Virus record (IMG/VR): IMGVR_UViG_3300017517_000002
Span: 1-34,483 of that record
Direction: 5' to 3' (one strand)
DNA: 34,483 nt
Source of the DNA: a virus
This document shows positions 22,169-29,366 of the stretch, piece after piece. Numbering within the stretch: position 1 is the first letter of the stretch; every line of letters begins with the position of its first letter. Both the position numbers and the translations under genes were made by a program. Under the pieces are notes generated by a model that did no database searches, was not told the origin of the DNA, and saw only the letters and a program-made list of their open reading frames with translations.

Positions 22169-22462
22169 CTAAAACGCTGCGGTGTTAATCACACGTTGAA
22201 TGTTTGCATAGACTGATGCGCGGTCACCCAAGCGCCAAATAAATAGCTTTCCGTTGTTGCAAGAAAAGACAACGCGATAGTTGCCAACCCTCAAGCGATA
22301 CACCGTCTCATGCACACCATCCATGAGGATAACAGAATTGTGGTCAGTTGGCTTGCGCGTTGCAGCAACCTCATCTAAGACACTGCCAACACGCTGTCTG
22401 GTTGCTGGGTTCTCACCCTGCCATTTCCGTTTGAGACTTTTCTCAATCAGAATCTCACGCAT
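22169..22462 (-). CDS. RelE/ParE-family toxin-like protein
   Basis: 97 residues from ATG 22462 (MREILIEKSLKRKWQGENPA). The C-terminal half has the RelE-fold signature: 'YRLRVGNYRVVFSCNNGKLF' then 'WRLGDRASVYANI', including the Arg/Tyr positions used for mRNA cleavage in active members. No antitoxin gene is adjacent: upstream is a two-helix membrane protein and downstream a promoter. AAGGAC 9 nt upstream of ATG may be a ribosome binding site. Could be an mRNA interferase acting on the host or a solitary regulator. Confidence 0.8.
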   Translation of the reverse strand: MREILIEKSLKRKWQGENPATRQRVGSVLDEVAATRKPTDHNSVILMDGVHETVYRLRVGNYRVVFSCNNGKLFIWRLGDRASVYANIQRVINTAAF

Positions 22463-22468
22463 ATGCAA

Positions 22469-22660
22469 TCAGTCCTTATTAGGGCCAAACGGCAGCTTAT
22501 CAAGAGACTCTGGCGCAGACACAGCGATAATTGCAATCACCAGGATGATAAACTGTCGTTCTCCCAAGCCCCACACTGCGGCTGTCGTGCCAAACAACAA
22601 CAGTGCAAACACACCAACCCCGCGCATCACGGTTGCAAATTCCATGATAAAAATACGCAT
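22469..22660 (-). CDS. Small membrane protein (63 aa)
   Basis: 63 residues with two hydrophobic spans: 'GVGVFALLLFGTTAAVWGL' and 'FIILVIAIIAVSA'. The short C-terminus is charged (ESLDKLPFGPNKD). Its stop lies 6 nt before the RelE-like start. It might be a membrane-associated partner or an unrelated viral membrane protein. No family recognised. Confidence 0.62.
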   Translation of the reverse strand: MRIFIMEFATVMRGVGVFALLLFGTTAAVWGLGERQFIILVIAIIAVSAPESLDKLPFGPNKD

Positions 22661-22670
22661 GCAGCCACTT

Positions 22671-23135
22671 TCAGTCTTGGCCCTTTGTTAAAGCGCTGAC
22701 CACTGCGTCAGCCTGACCACGCACATAATCCTGCCCATAGACAGGTGCGAAGTGAGTCTGCAAGCGCTCTTGCATCTCATCCCATGACTCATCACTCACA
22801 CGCGCTATGTCAGGTCTGAACTCCCAATGAGAAAATACCTCAACACAGTCATCACGCTCCCATGCATGCACGTGATACTGCATGCGTTGGTTGTCTCGGT
22901 CAACACGACGCAGTGACCAGTCATGCATGTCTCCAGTGACAGGATGTTTCTTCGTTGCTTGCAATCGCACACCAAGAAACCGTGGTGCAGGCTCATAGCC
23001 ACGCAACAACATGTCACGTCGCAGAGAACCACCAGTTCTGGCAATGCCAACAAACTCCTTGCGACCAAGCGTGTAGGCTGTGTATCCACCCAACCTGCGT
23101 GCTATTGGGTCAAGCCACAATAACACCTGTTTCAC
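22671..23135 (-). CDS. Conserved haloviral hypothetical protein (154 aa)
   Basis: 154 residues from GTG 23135. 'YTLGRKEFVGIARTGGSLRR' and 'YHVHAWERDDCVEVFSHWEF' form a beta-rich pattern recurrent in haloarchaeal viruses, generally annotated as hypothetical. No catalytic motif is evident. Gap of 7 nt to the upstream gene and 10 nt to the next. Confidence 0.65.
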   Translation of the reverse strand: MKQVLLWLDPIARRLGGYTAYTLGRKEFVGIARTGGSLRRDMLLRGYEPAPRFLGVRLQATKKHPVTGDMHDWSLRRVDRDNQRMQYHVHAWERDDCVEVFSHWEFRPDIARVSDESWDEMQERLQTHFAPVYGQDYVRGQADAVVSALTKGQD

Positions 23136-23142
23136 GGTTGTG

Positions 23143-23328
23143 TCATTGTGGCAACTCTTGCTCTGCCCACTCTGGTTGTTTCTCTGTCATCACTTGGTGA
23201 ATGCAATATCGGACTGCTTGACTGCGGTTTGATATCATTGGCTCATGCTCCTGCAACTCAGCAAGGAATGTGTCCACGTTGGACCCTTTCTTGCAAATCC
23301 CCAGCGCGCGGTAATCATCGTTGCTCAT
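23143..23328 (-). CDS. Small RHH-like protein (61 aa)
   Basis: 61 residues; 'MISNRSQAVRYCIHQVMTEK' is the second-helix pattern of ribbon-helix-helix proteins (S-N-R-S-x-A-V-R). The first part (DDYRALGICKKGSNVDTFLA) may form the strand and first helix. Probably a DNA-binding regulator. ATGA overlap with the upstream gene. Confidence 0.62.
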   Translation of the reverse strand: MSNDDYRALGICKKGSNVDTFLAELQEHEPMISNRSQAVRYCIHQVMTEKQPEWAEQELPQ

Positions 23329-23720
23329 TCGACAAACTCCATGATAAGACCGTCTGTCTCAACGCGCACAAAGCCACGTTGGCCTTCAATCGGTGGCTGC
23401 ACGTCATGCACAGTGATATCTGACTGCTCAAACCCAAGGCTCCTGGCAGTATCACGTATCATCTCAGCGCGGACATGGTTGTCAGCCAGATAGCTGACGT
23501 TAGGCTTGTCGTCACGCTGGACAATAGCACGGTCAAGCAGCAAGTCAACATCCCGCTCTTTCTCACATCTCGAACATGCCATGTTGATAAGCGCATTACC
23601 ATCAAAAAACATCAAGCTGCCTCTGTGGTCCATGCGCATCTCATGCTCATGATAGTGCGGCTCGTAAATGCCAGCACGCACAAAGTCACGCTTGCTCATC
23701 CCTGGCGGATATGGAGTCAT
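23325..23720 (-). CDS. Conserved hypothetical protein with Cys knuckle (131 aa)
   Basis: 131 residues; ATG 23699 would give 124. It has an N-terminal His-rich segment (EPHYHEHEMRMDHRG), CSRCEKE, and a C-terminal beta region (FVRVETDGLIMEFVE). It could bind a metal through the His/Cys set. First gene after the TTAGCAAGACTTA element near 23786-23807, so probably the head of an operon. No family recognised. Confidence 0.6.
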   Translation of the reverse strand: MTPYPPGMSKRDFVRAGIYEPHYHEHEMRMDHRGSLMFFDGNALINMACSRCEKERDVDLLLDRAIVQRDDKPNVSYLADNHVRAEMIRDTARSLGFEQSDITVHDVQPPIEGQRGFVRVETDGLIMEFVE

Positions 23721-23785
23721 GCCATCACCACTTGTCTACTGCCGAGTTTTGTTTGCTGCATCTGCAATTACAAACACTCACCAAC

Positions 23786-23807
23786 AACTATTAAGTCTTG
23801 CTAAAAG
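23786..23807 (-). promoter_or_regulatory. Promoter-like element TTAGCAAGACTTAATAG
   Basis: Minus strand: CTTTTAGCAAGACTTAATAG. A further variant of the CTTAGTAAGACTTAT element, about 70 nt before ATG 23720, so a short leader would be needed. It overlaps the last codons of the 32-residue zinc gene. Confidence 0.5.
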
Positions 23808-23899
23808 AGGTGCATGTGCCATGTGTCATGGTTGCAGACATAGCAATAGCGCACACTGGGTGCAAGCTCCTCATTGCAGTTGTCACACTGTCGACTCAT
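23801..23899 (-). CDS. 32-residue zinc-ribbon peptide
   Basis: From ATG 23899 (overlapping the upstream stop as ATGA) to TAG 23801: MSRQCDNCNEELAPSVRYCY then VCNHDTWHMHLF. Two knuckles, CDNC and CYVC, sit 15 residues apart, a minimal zinc ribbon. The exact overlap and Cys pattern make it a credible gene although very short. Confidence 0.6.
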   Translation of the reverse strand: MSRQCDNCNEELAPSVRYCYVCNHDTWHMHLF

Positions 23900-24513
23900 T
23901 CTATGCCGGGTTCGCGTGACTGTGTTTGCTCACGGTCTGTCCACCAGTCACCATACATTTCCTGATAAGCCATAGAAAACTCTGGATGTGTCGTTGAAAG
24001 CACCTCAACAAACTTGTCTGTGTCCACCCACCACACTGATGAATCACCCTTTGGCCACTGATGCGCAATGTGACGACTCTCAAGCATCTCCTGATAGCGG
24101 TTGAGTGTTGGCCGACTGGTGCCAGCAATATCCTCAATCGCATTCTGCACGATAGATTCGTGAACCTTGACCGCATCACCAGCCTCACGGTTGATGCGGT
24201 CATCAATTCGTTGCAGTCTGTTTTTCGTCGTGGCTGAAACGGTTGAGTCTTTTTTGTTTTTTCGCTCCTCGTCCTCCAACAGTGTACCCACCCCGTCAGC
24301 AATATCCTCAACATTGTCCTCCAACCGTCGCACACGGTCAGTCAAGTCACCACCCTTAGACCCCTCAATATAGCTGCGCAGAGCGTTATTCACCTCAGTT
24401 TTCAGGTGTCCACGAATGCCACCACGGCGGTCACGAACATCCTGCCGAAACTCATTCCATAGCTGTTTGTTGACACGAACTCCAATCTGTTTCTCTGCTT
24501 CGTCCTCCATCAT
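23896..24513 (-). CDS. RHH regulator with coiled coil and C-terminal winged helix (205 aa)
   Basis: From ATG 24513; a TTG at 24531 would add six residues. Residues 5-55 look like a ribbon-helix-helix arm (KQIGVRVNKQLWNEFRQDV, then a basic RDRRGGIRG region). Residues 60-110 form a coiled coil (DRVRRLEDNVEDIADGV). Residues 120-195 are a winged-helix-like domain (VQNAIEDIAGTSRPTLNRYQ, VWWVDTDKFVEVL) typical of haloarchaeal plasmid and viral regulators. A TATA-like CTTTAAAG is about 27 nt upstream of ATG, so the transcript is probably leaderless. Likely a major transcription regulator or segregation protein acting on the repeats just upstream. Confidence 0.7.
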   Translation of the reverse strand: MMEDEAEKQIGVRVNKQLWNEFRQDVRDRRGGIRGHLKTEVNNALRSYIEGSKGGDLTDRVRRLEDNVEDIADGVGTLLEDEERKNKKDSTVSATTKNRLQRIDDRINREAGDAVKVHESIVQNAIEDIAGTSRPTLNRYQEMLESRHIAHQWPKGDSSVWWVDTDKFVEVLSTTHPEFSMAYQEMYGDWWTDREQTQSREPGIE

Positions 24514-24536
24514 AACGCTAAACTCACCCAACCGTC

Positions 24537-24544
24537 TTTAAAGT
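24537..24544 (-). promoter_or_regulatory. TATA box for the RHH regulator
   Basis: CTTTAAAG (minus strand) centred about 27 nt before ATG 24513, the archaeal spacing for a leaderless transcript. The trinucleotide repeat begins less than 20 nt further upstream. Confidence 0.55.
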
Positions 24545-24561
24545 TAGGATAAGGTAGCGGT

Positions 24562-24614
24562 TAGTAGTAGTAGTAGTAGTTGTACTAGTACTAGTAGTAG
24601 TAGTAGTAGTAGTA
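24562..24614. repeat. (TAG)n trinucleotide repeat with ACTAGTACTAGT core
   Basis: About six TAG units, then TTGTACTAGTAC, then about seven more TAG units on the plus strand. The core is palindromic (ACTAGT). The repeat lies just upstream of the RHH regulator promoter. Confidence 0.92.
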
Positions 24615-24880
24615 CCAAAACGAAAACGACAGCTACAGCGGTTGTGCTTGCTGTATCGTGTTTTCTCTCTGTGGAGTCACACTGTTGTGTGGCTGAAAGT
24701 GCAAAACAAAAAAGGATTGAATCTTTCGGCAACTGCGTGTTTTTCTGCGTCAATCAACCCGTCTCAACAACAGTGGATTGTCTGCTGTCTCATTGAGTTG
24801 AGACACACACTGTCCACAGATTGGTTCGTTCTGATAATAACCGTGGATTGTTTTGGACGTTTTGCAGACTGAGCAAATCA

Positions 24881-25105
24881 TCAGTCCAATGCCTCGGTCA
24901 CGCCACGATATGCAGCAAGTTCAATCTCACTTGCAACCTGCAGTTCTATCTGGTCCACAAGCTCACCGACATTGACTATCTCACCCTGGTCACGTGCCAC
25001 ACAGTCAAGCGCATGCTGTGCAAACTCGTCATGTGTTTGGCTGCTGTCCTTGCAGTCATCCCAGGCTTGCTTGGTTGCCTGTGAGACAGAGATGGACGGA
25101 CTCAC
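24881..25105 (-). CDS. Small RHH-like protein (74 aa)
   Basis: From GTG 25105, overlapping the upstream stop as GTGA. 'SPSISVSQATKQAWDDCKDS' followed by 'THDEFAQHALDCVARDQGEI' resembles the strand-helix-helix core of haloarchaeal RHH or AbrB-like antitoxins. The C-terminal half is acidic and helical. Last gene of the short operon starting at 25312. Confidence 0.62.
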   Translation of the reverse strand: MSPSISVSQATKQAWDDCKDSSQTHDEFAQHALDCVARDQGEIVNVGELVDQIELQVASEIELAAYRGVTEALD

Positions 25106-25191
25106 AGCGACCAGCACCCAACTGCTGCCACAGTTACGCCAGACACGGCTGTCATGACCACTAAGAAGAAGAACGTTGCTGCATCAGACAT
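25102..25191 (-). CDS. 29-residue single-span membrane peptide
   Basis: ATG 25191 to TGA 25102: MSDAATFFFLVVMTAVSG then VTVAAVGCWSL. Nearly the whole chain is one membrane span. It overlaps the upstream stop by 8 nt and the next start as GTGA, so it fits precisely within the operon. Function unknown. Confidence 0.48.
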   Translation of the reverse strand: MSDAATFFFLVVMTAVSGVTVAAVGCWSL

Positions 25192-25312
25192 CTATGCCGT
25201 CACCTCTGCACATGTGTCTCAGAGCCTCTTTCATGGACATATCCCGCTCCTTTGCAACCTCTTTCGCGTGTGCATGCACAGTCTCTGGCACACGCATCAA
25301 TGGGCTTGCCAT
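25184..25312 (-). CDS. 42-residue RHH-like regulator, first early gene
   Basis: ATG 25312 to TGA 25184: MASPLMRVPETVHAHAKEVA, then KERDMSMKEALRHMCRG. Strand 'PLMRVPETVHAHAKEVAKE' plus a second helix is the typical small haloarchaeal RHH/antitoxin layout. TTAAGAC lies about 25 nt upstream, giving a leaderless transcript. It is the first minus-strand gene after the divergent promoter, so it may repress one or both directions. Confidence 0.62.
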   Translation of the reverse strand: MASPLMRVPETVHAHAKEVAKERDMSMKEALRHMCRGDGIDV

Positions 25313-25397
25313 GCTCTACACACACACCACTGTGTCTTAACTGTTTACAAATCGTTAACTTTAAGACCTTGGGGGTTGTAGTATAGTATGTAGTAAG
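25313..25397. promoter_or_regulatory. Divergent promoter with inverted GTCTTAA / TTAAGAC
   Basis: GTCTTAA at 25334-25340 and TTAAGAC at 25361-25367 form a perfect inverted pair 20 bp apart. Each is a TATA-like box facing outward: the left one about 25 nt before ATG 25312 (minus), the right one about 35 nt before ATG 25398 (plus). GTTAAC sits between them. This is the only place where transcription of the genome diverges. Confidence 0.6.
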
Positions 25398-25595
25398 ATG
25401 GAAGAGAAAGCTAACAACGGCAAAGCGATGCACCCAAGTCAGGCAACTCCAACTGTGTCATGCAGTGACTGTGGGACACAGATTAATGAGACAACTGCTG
25501 GTGGGAATCACGTGGACGGATATCTCTGCTCATCGTGTGCAGACACAGACAAGGTCCACGCAATGATGCTCAAGATAGCAGCAGAACAGGAATAA
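25398..25595 (+). CDS. Zinc-ribbon protein, first plus-strand gene (65 aa)
   Basis: 65 residues; CSDCGTQ and CSSCADT, about 20 residues apart, form a zinc ribbon. The N-terminus is hydrophilic. It begins the only plus-strand operon and has no visible Shine-Dalgarno. Confidence 0.68.
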   Translation: MEEKANNGKAMHPSQATPTVSCSDCGTQINETTAGGNHVDGYLCSSCADTDKVHAMMLKIAAEQE

Positions 25596-25603
25596 TCGCA
25601 ATA

Positions 25604-25747
25604 ATGACCAACGAATACAAACGCAAGGTGCGAGCGCTCATGGAGGAGGGAATGACAAGAAGTGATGCGCAGGGTTATGTTGACGCACAACTATTGGCAG
25701 AACAGGCATTTAACAACAACAACGGCAGCGACAACAACGACAACTAA
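25604..25747 (+). CDS. Small protein with helical core and Asn/Asp tail (47 aa)
   Basis: ATG 25604, starting MTNEYKRKVRALMEEGMTRS and ending in an Asn/Asp/Gly-rich tail. 'RALMEEGMTRSDAQGYVDAQ' resembles a helix-turn-helix or UBA-like pair. Eight bases after the upstream gene and five before the next. Function unknown. Confidence 0.6.
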   Translation: MTNEYKRKVRALMEEGMTRSDAQGYVDAQLLAEQAFNNNNGSDNNDN

Positions 25748-25752
25748 CAACA

Positions 25753-26037
25753 ATGGAAGAACTAACTATCAACGAATGGATTGCAGTGCAAGAGAACCTC
25801 CAAGAGTTCCTCTGGGAGTTGCGTGACACACACAAGGTGGTCAAAGAGACAGACGAGTTCGTGCTGTTTGCAGATTACGCTGGTCATGAGCTGCGTGAGT
25901 TTGCCCAGGGTAACGATGTGAGTCGCATTGGACTCTATCAGGCAATGCACAATGCAGCACGCAGACACCACCGTCCAGATGGCGCAGGTGACCCTTGGTC
26001 TGTTGCTGACCCAGTCTATGTCTACAAGGCTGACTGA
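25753..26037 (+). CDS. Hypothetical acidic helical protein (94 aa)
   Basis: 94 residues, starting MEELTINEWIAVQENLQEFL. Amphipathic helices dominate; 'LFADYAGHELREFAQGNDVS' and a His-rich 'AMHNAARRHHRPDG' follow. No family recognised. Middle gene of the plus-strand operon. Confidence 0.65.
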   Translation: MEELTINEWIAVQENLQEFLWELRDTHKVVKETDEFVLFADYAGHELREFAQGNDVSRIGLYQAMHNAARRHHRPDGAGDPWSVADPVYVYKAD

Positions 26038-26088
26038 CTGACTGATTCAGACAACAACCACTCACACACCAACCACACCGCACACACA

Positions 26089-26229
26089 ATGGATTATTAC
26101 GAACCATCACCGAACGTCACCAGCGCTGCCATGCACGACAGTATCAATGAGATTGTGGCAGACAACATCCGAACAGCAGCCATGCACGGGATGCAGATTG
26201 TTGACTTTCCGACATTCAACCGCATCTGA
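26089..26229 (+). CDS. Hypothetical 46-residue protein
   Basis: ATG 26089, starting MDYYEPSPNVTSAAMHDSIN and ending PTFNRI. Regular spacing in the plus-strand operon and coding-like composition support it. No motif recognised. Confidence 0.48.
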   Translation: MDYYEPSPNVTSAAMHDSINEIVADNIRTAAMHGMQIVDFPTFNRI

Positions 26230-26272
26230 ACCAAGCACACCAAATCAAATATCTGGGGCAACAACTCATGAT

Positions 26273-26404
26273 ATGGACCCAGACGAATGGTTTGATAACC
26301 CTATTGAACATCCAGTCTTAGCTGTCGAAACATGCAATGGTCGGTTGCACCTGCAAGGCAAGAACGGCTTTATCTCTGGCGTGCCAGTCAGGATAGTACC
26401 GTGA
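26273..26404 (+). CDS. Hypothetical 43-residue protein
   Basis: ATG 26273, starting MDPDEWFDNPIEHPVLAVET and ending VRIVP; predicted small beta protein. Ends 1 nt before the converging tail gene at 26406, leaving no room for a terminator outside coding sequence. Confidence 0.5.
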   Translation: MDPDEWFDNPIEHPVLAVETCNGRLHLQGKNGFISGVPVRIVP

Positions 26405-26405
26405 G

Positions 26406-29366
26406 TTAGACAGCATCCTCATTCTGCCATCCAAGCAACTCTGAGCTAAACACAGATTGCGTGCTGCTCTTTTCAAACGCTGGGATGAGACTGCGCGTCA
26501 GCAGCGTGCCATCCTCTGCTTTTAACCCGGCTTCGGCAAATGTTTGGCCGTTGGCTTGACTATCAGGAATCAGCGCCTGCACACGAAGCTGGCCGATATC
26601 ACTAGCACGAATGTTATCACCTATCGCTGCAAGCACAGAATCATCCACTGTTTGTGACGCATAGCCAAGCCGTGGGGTTTGGTCGCGCAAACCCTGTGGT
26701 GCAAAGCGACTAATCCCAAAACGCGCAAAGGCTTGCGTTGTATCGCCTATGGTTTCTGTCGTCAATTGTGTGTTATCTGCTGTCACAAAGGTTGACCCAT
26801 CTGCACTGACCGCAATGAATTGGTCACCCGTTGTGTCATTCCATGTTGTGCGCAAGCGCGCGCGGTCAAAGCCAGATTGCACAGTGTCACTTGCAACAGT
26901 GTCCACTGCATTCACATCAGGGAATAATTCTGGACCGTCAAGAAACCCGCTTGGTTCGTTGACGGTGTTATCAAAGAAATAATTGTATTCATCGTCAGCA
27001 ATTGATATCACGTCAAGGTCAATCTCGCCATAGTCGTCATTTGTGGAACCAGTGGCTGTAAAGTCTGCATTTCCAACCCGGATTGTAATGGTGTGACTCC
27101 CTGCAGCCAACGTGCCAATATCGTCAGAGCCACCAAAGCTGGCCCACGAAAATTCAGTGAATGTTGGGCTATTCCCGGCTGAAAAGCCATTGATAAAGGT
27201 GGCCGTGCTTTGACCGTCAACCTCAAAAATCAATTCTGGGAGGACGATATCATCATCTGCTGGGTCATCTGGCGTGAACTTTCTGCGCGCGCGCAAGGTC
27301 CAGTCAGTCCAGTCATATTCGTTTGTGAACGAATAACTCACACTATCTGCAGGCTCATCTGGCGTGTCAGTTCCTTCAACGAAAATTCCACCAAACCCAG
27401 TCAACCTGCCATCCGATGCGGTATCTGCAGCTTCTTCGAACGTGCCAAAGTCCTCTTCAGCTTCAAACACAAAGTTGGACTGATAATTTTGCAGGTTGCC
27501 ATTCTGCACAAACCCTGGTTCATCTTGTGGCAGTGTCAGGTTAGATTCCCACTGGGTCTGCGTGTCCAAATCCTGCACGACAACCTCATTAAAGTCTGTG
27601 TTTATGATTTGGTCAACAAGGTCAGTGTCCTGTATTGTTGGGTCTGTGTCACCAGAGCCATAGGCATATGTCGCTGGAAATGATGGATTGAGTCCTGCAA
27701 TCACTTGTGACAGGAACTCCAAGCCATCACGCGTGATTGTGCTGGTTTCCTCTGCGGTTGGCCCAAAGCTAATCGCCATCTGTGCTGTGTCAACAGTGGC
27801 AACCTCTGTTTCAAGCCGTGACAAGGCAATCAAGTCACCAGTGACTGTTTCGCGCAATCCGATGGTTCTCACGTCTGTGGCACCCGGTGTGGTCTCATAA
27901 CTCGTGGCAGGCTTGTCCACCACCGTCAACTGGCCTTCAATCGTCAGTTCTCCCTCAATCACGACAAACGAATTGCGTTCATCGGCACCCGCTTGGACCG
28001 TCTGGGTGTCGGTGGCTTGCACGATGCGTTCAGTGGTCACATCAAAGTTTTCGACTGTGGCAACCTCTGTCGGTCCACTGACAGCACTGTCTGACCGGAT
28101 TGGTCGGTCAGTGGAGGCAGAGAACACCATCTCGAATTGTGACAACGACGTTCCTGCAAGGATTGCATCCCGCAAAGCATTGCGTCCTTCATTGACAAAT
28201 CGGCTCACGTCAGATTTGACTGTGTCCGAACCCTGCACCTCTGCATTGACTGACACACTTGCTGTTGGCTTGGTGTCTGTCGTTATGTCTGGCACGTTGT
28301 CTGGGTCACTGTCACGGTTGCTCACCCGCTTGAGCGTCTGACTCTGCTCTATCAGGATATCGTCATCTGCACCCTTCTTTGTGACAACCACCAACTCATT
28401 TGTCTCTGATAACCAGCGGGTTCTGTTTTCTGCAATCCGAAAGTCACGACGTATCCCGCGCGCCTCTATGATTATGTTGACAACCTGCCCAGGTTCTGCG
28501 TCATTTAAATCTGTTGTCGTCACAGAGCCAGTCAAACTGCTTTGCCTGCCTTGCAAGAACTCTTCACCAGCCGCAATAGCGTCATTGACATTCGTTATCT
28601 TTGGTCGGGTGATGCTATCGCCTTGCACACCTGGTCCAGCCGCACCAAGGTTGCGGGCAATCCCAAGCTGGTCACTGCTGTTGTCAACCTGCACAGACTC
28701 ATTGCCATTAGCATAGTTGACAGTCACGCGGTTGCGAGTTTCACCACCTTCTATGCCAAGGTCATGTGTCACCCAGTCACCGTTTCCTATGTCACGCGCA
28801 GTCCGTGTCAACTCTGCACGCTCAAAGCCAAACGACAGGTCTGGGTCAACACGTGGCAATTCATTCCCAGACTTGGCGCGGACACTCAACAGGAATTGCT
28901 CAACCGTGTCACCCTGATAGCTTTCGGTTAGCTCCTGGTCATCCACCACGTCAACCTGTGTTGCATCAAAACTGACGGGTGGCACGTCCTCTGTTATCAC
29001 CGTCTCAAGTGCGTCACTTATCAATGACCCAGTCAGGTCAGTGGAAACAGTGTTGCCACGCAAGAACTGGTCAAACGAATATGCCTCTACCTCCAGCCGC
29101 TCTGCACCTGCTGACTCACGCTCTGGTGTTGACACGACATAGCCAATAAAGTCAGTCTCAAACCCACTGGTGTTGTCGTTTTCATACTGAAACTCAACTT
29201 TCGTGCCACGGGTGAAAGTGTCAAACAGGCTTCCCTCAAGGTCATCAAAAAATGCCTTGGCAAAATCACCAAACGGGTTAAATGTGTTAACGGTTAGCAC
29301 GTCATATAAGCCATCTGCATCAGTCAGCGTCGTGTCATCGTTGACAATAACTTGCCAGTTGCTCAT
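26406..29366 (-). CDS. Large tail hub/receptor-binding protein
   Basis: 986 residues. The first ~340 resemble a baseplate hub or gp27-like tail protein: 'VNTFNPFGDFAKAFFDD', 'FQYENDNTSGFETDFIGYVV', 'EVEAYSFDQFLRGN', then 'RNRVTVNYANG'. Around 440-480 is a beta-helical 'VVIEGELTIEGQLTV' element related to the 58-residue and terminator-linked pieces. Residues ~680-800 ('FTEFSWASFGG', 'LAAGSHTITIRVGNADFTA') look like a carbohydrate-binding beta sandwich. The end (SDIGQLRVQALIPDSQ) is unique. Likely the tail-tip structure that includes host recognition. Domains are inferred by pattern. Start overlaps the upstream stop as ATGA. Confidence 0.7.
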   Translation of the reverse strand: MSNWQVIVNDDTTLTDADGLYDVLTVNTFNPFGDFAKAFFDDLEGSLFDTFTRGTKVEFQYENDNTSGFETDFIGYVVSTPERESAGAERLEVEAYSFDQFLRGNTVSTDLTGSLISDALETVITEDVPPVSFDATQVDVVDDQELTESYQGDTVEQFLLSVRAKSGNELPRVDPDLSFGFERAELTRTARDIGNGDWVTHDLGIEGGETRNRVTVNYANGNESVQVDNSSDQLGIARNLGAAGPGVQGDSITRPKITNVNDAIAAGEEFLQGRQSSLTGSVTTTDLNDAEPGQVVNIIIEARGIRRDFRIAENRTRWLSETNELVVVTKKGADDDILIEQSQTLKRVSNRDSDPDNVPDITTDTKPTASVSVNAEVQGSDTVKSDVSRFVNEGRNALRDAILAGTSLSQFEMVFSASTDRPIRSDSAVSGPTEVATVENFDVTTERIVQATDTQTVQAGADERNSFVVIEGELTIEGQLTVVDKPATSYETTPGATDVRTIGLRETVTGDLIALSRLETEVATVDTAQMAISFGPTAEETSTITRDGLEFLSQVIAGLNPSFPATYAYGSGDTDPTIQDTDLVDQIINTDFNEVVVQDLDTQTQWESNLTLPQDEPGFVQNGNLQNYQSNFVFEAEEDFGTFEEAADTASDGRLTGFGGIFVEGTDTPDEPADSVSYSFTNEYDWTDWTLRARRKFTPDDPADDDIVLPELIFEVDGQSTATFINGFSAGNSPTFTEFSWASFGGSDDIGTLAAGSHTITIRVGNADFTATGSTNDDYGEIDLDVISIADDEYNYFFDNTVNEPSGFLDGPELFPDVNAVDTVASDTVQSGFDRARLRTTWNDTTGDQFIAVSADGSTFVTADNTQLTTETIGDTTQAFARFGISRFAPQGLRDQTPRLGYASQTVDDSVLAAIGDNIRASDIGQLRVQALIPDSQANGQTFAEAGLKAEDGTLLTRSLIPAFEKSSTQSVFSSELLGWQNEDAV

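Larger units (their letters stand above)
24532..24880. other. Non-coding region with trinucleotide repeat and inverted repeats
   Basis: No convincing gene in about 350 bp. It contains the (TAG)n tract at 24562-24614, a CACAC-TGTT-GTGTG hairpin at 24678-24691, an 8-bp inverted repeat GTCTCAAC/GTTGAGAC (24761-24768 and 24797-24804), and two GTGGATTGT direct repeats near 24773 and 24843. This density of repeats in the longest gene-free stretch suggests a regulatory or replication origin region, by inference. Confidence 0.55.

Noticed and set aside
24544-24753. Minus-strand frame with long Leu runs that could look like a membrane span
   Set aside because: The Leu run is only the (CTA)n reading of the trinucleotide repeat; it has no coupled neighbour and crosses the likely promoter region.
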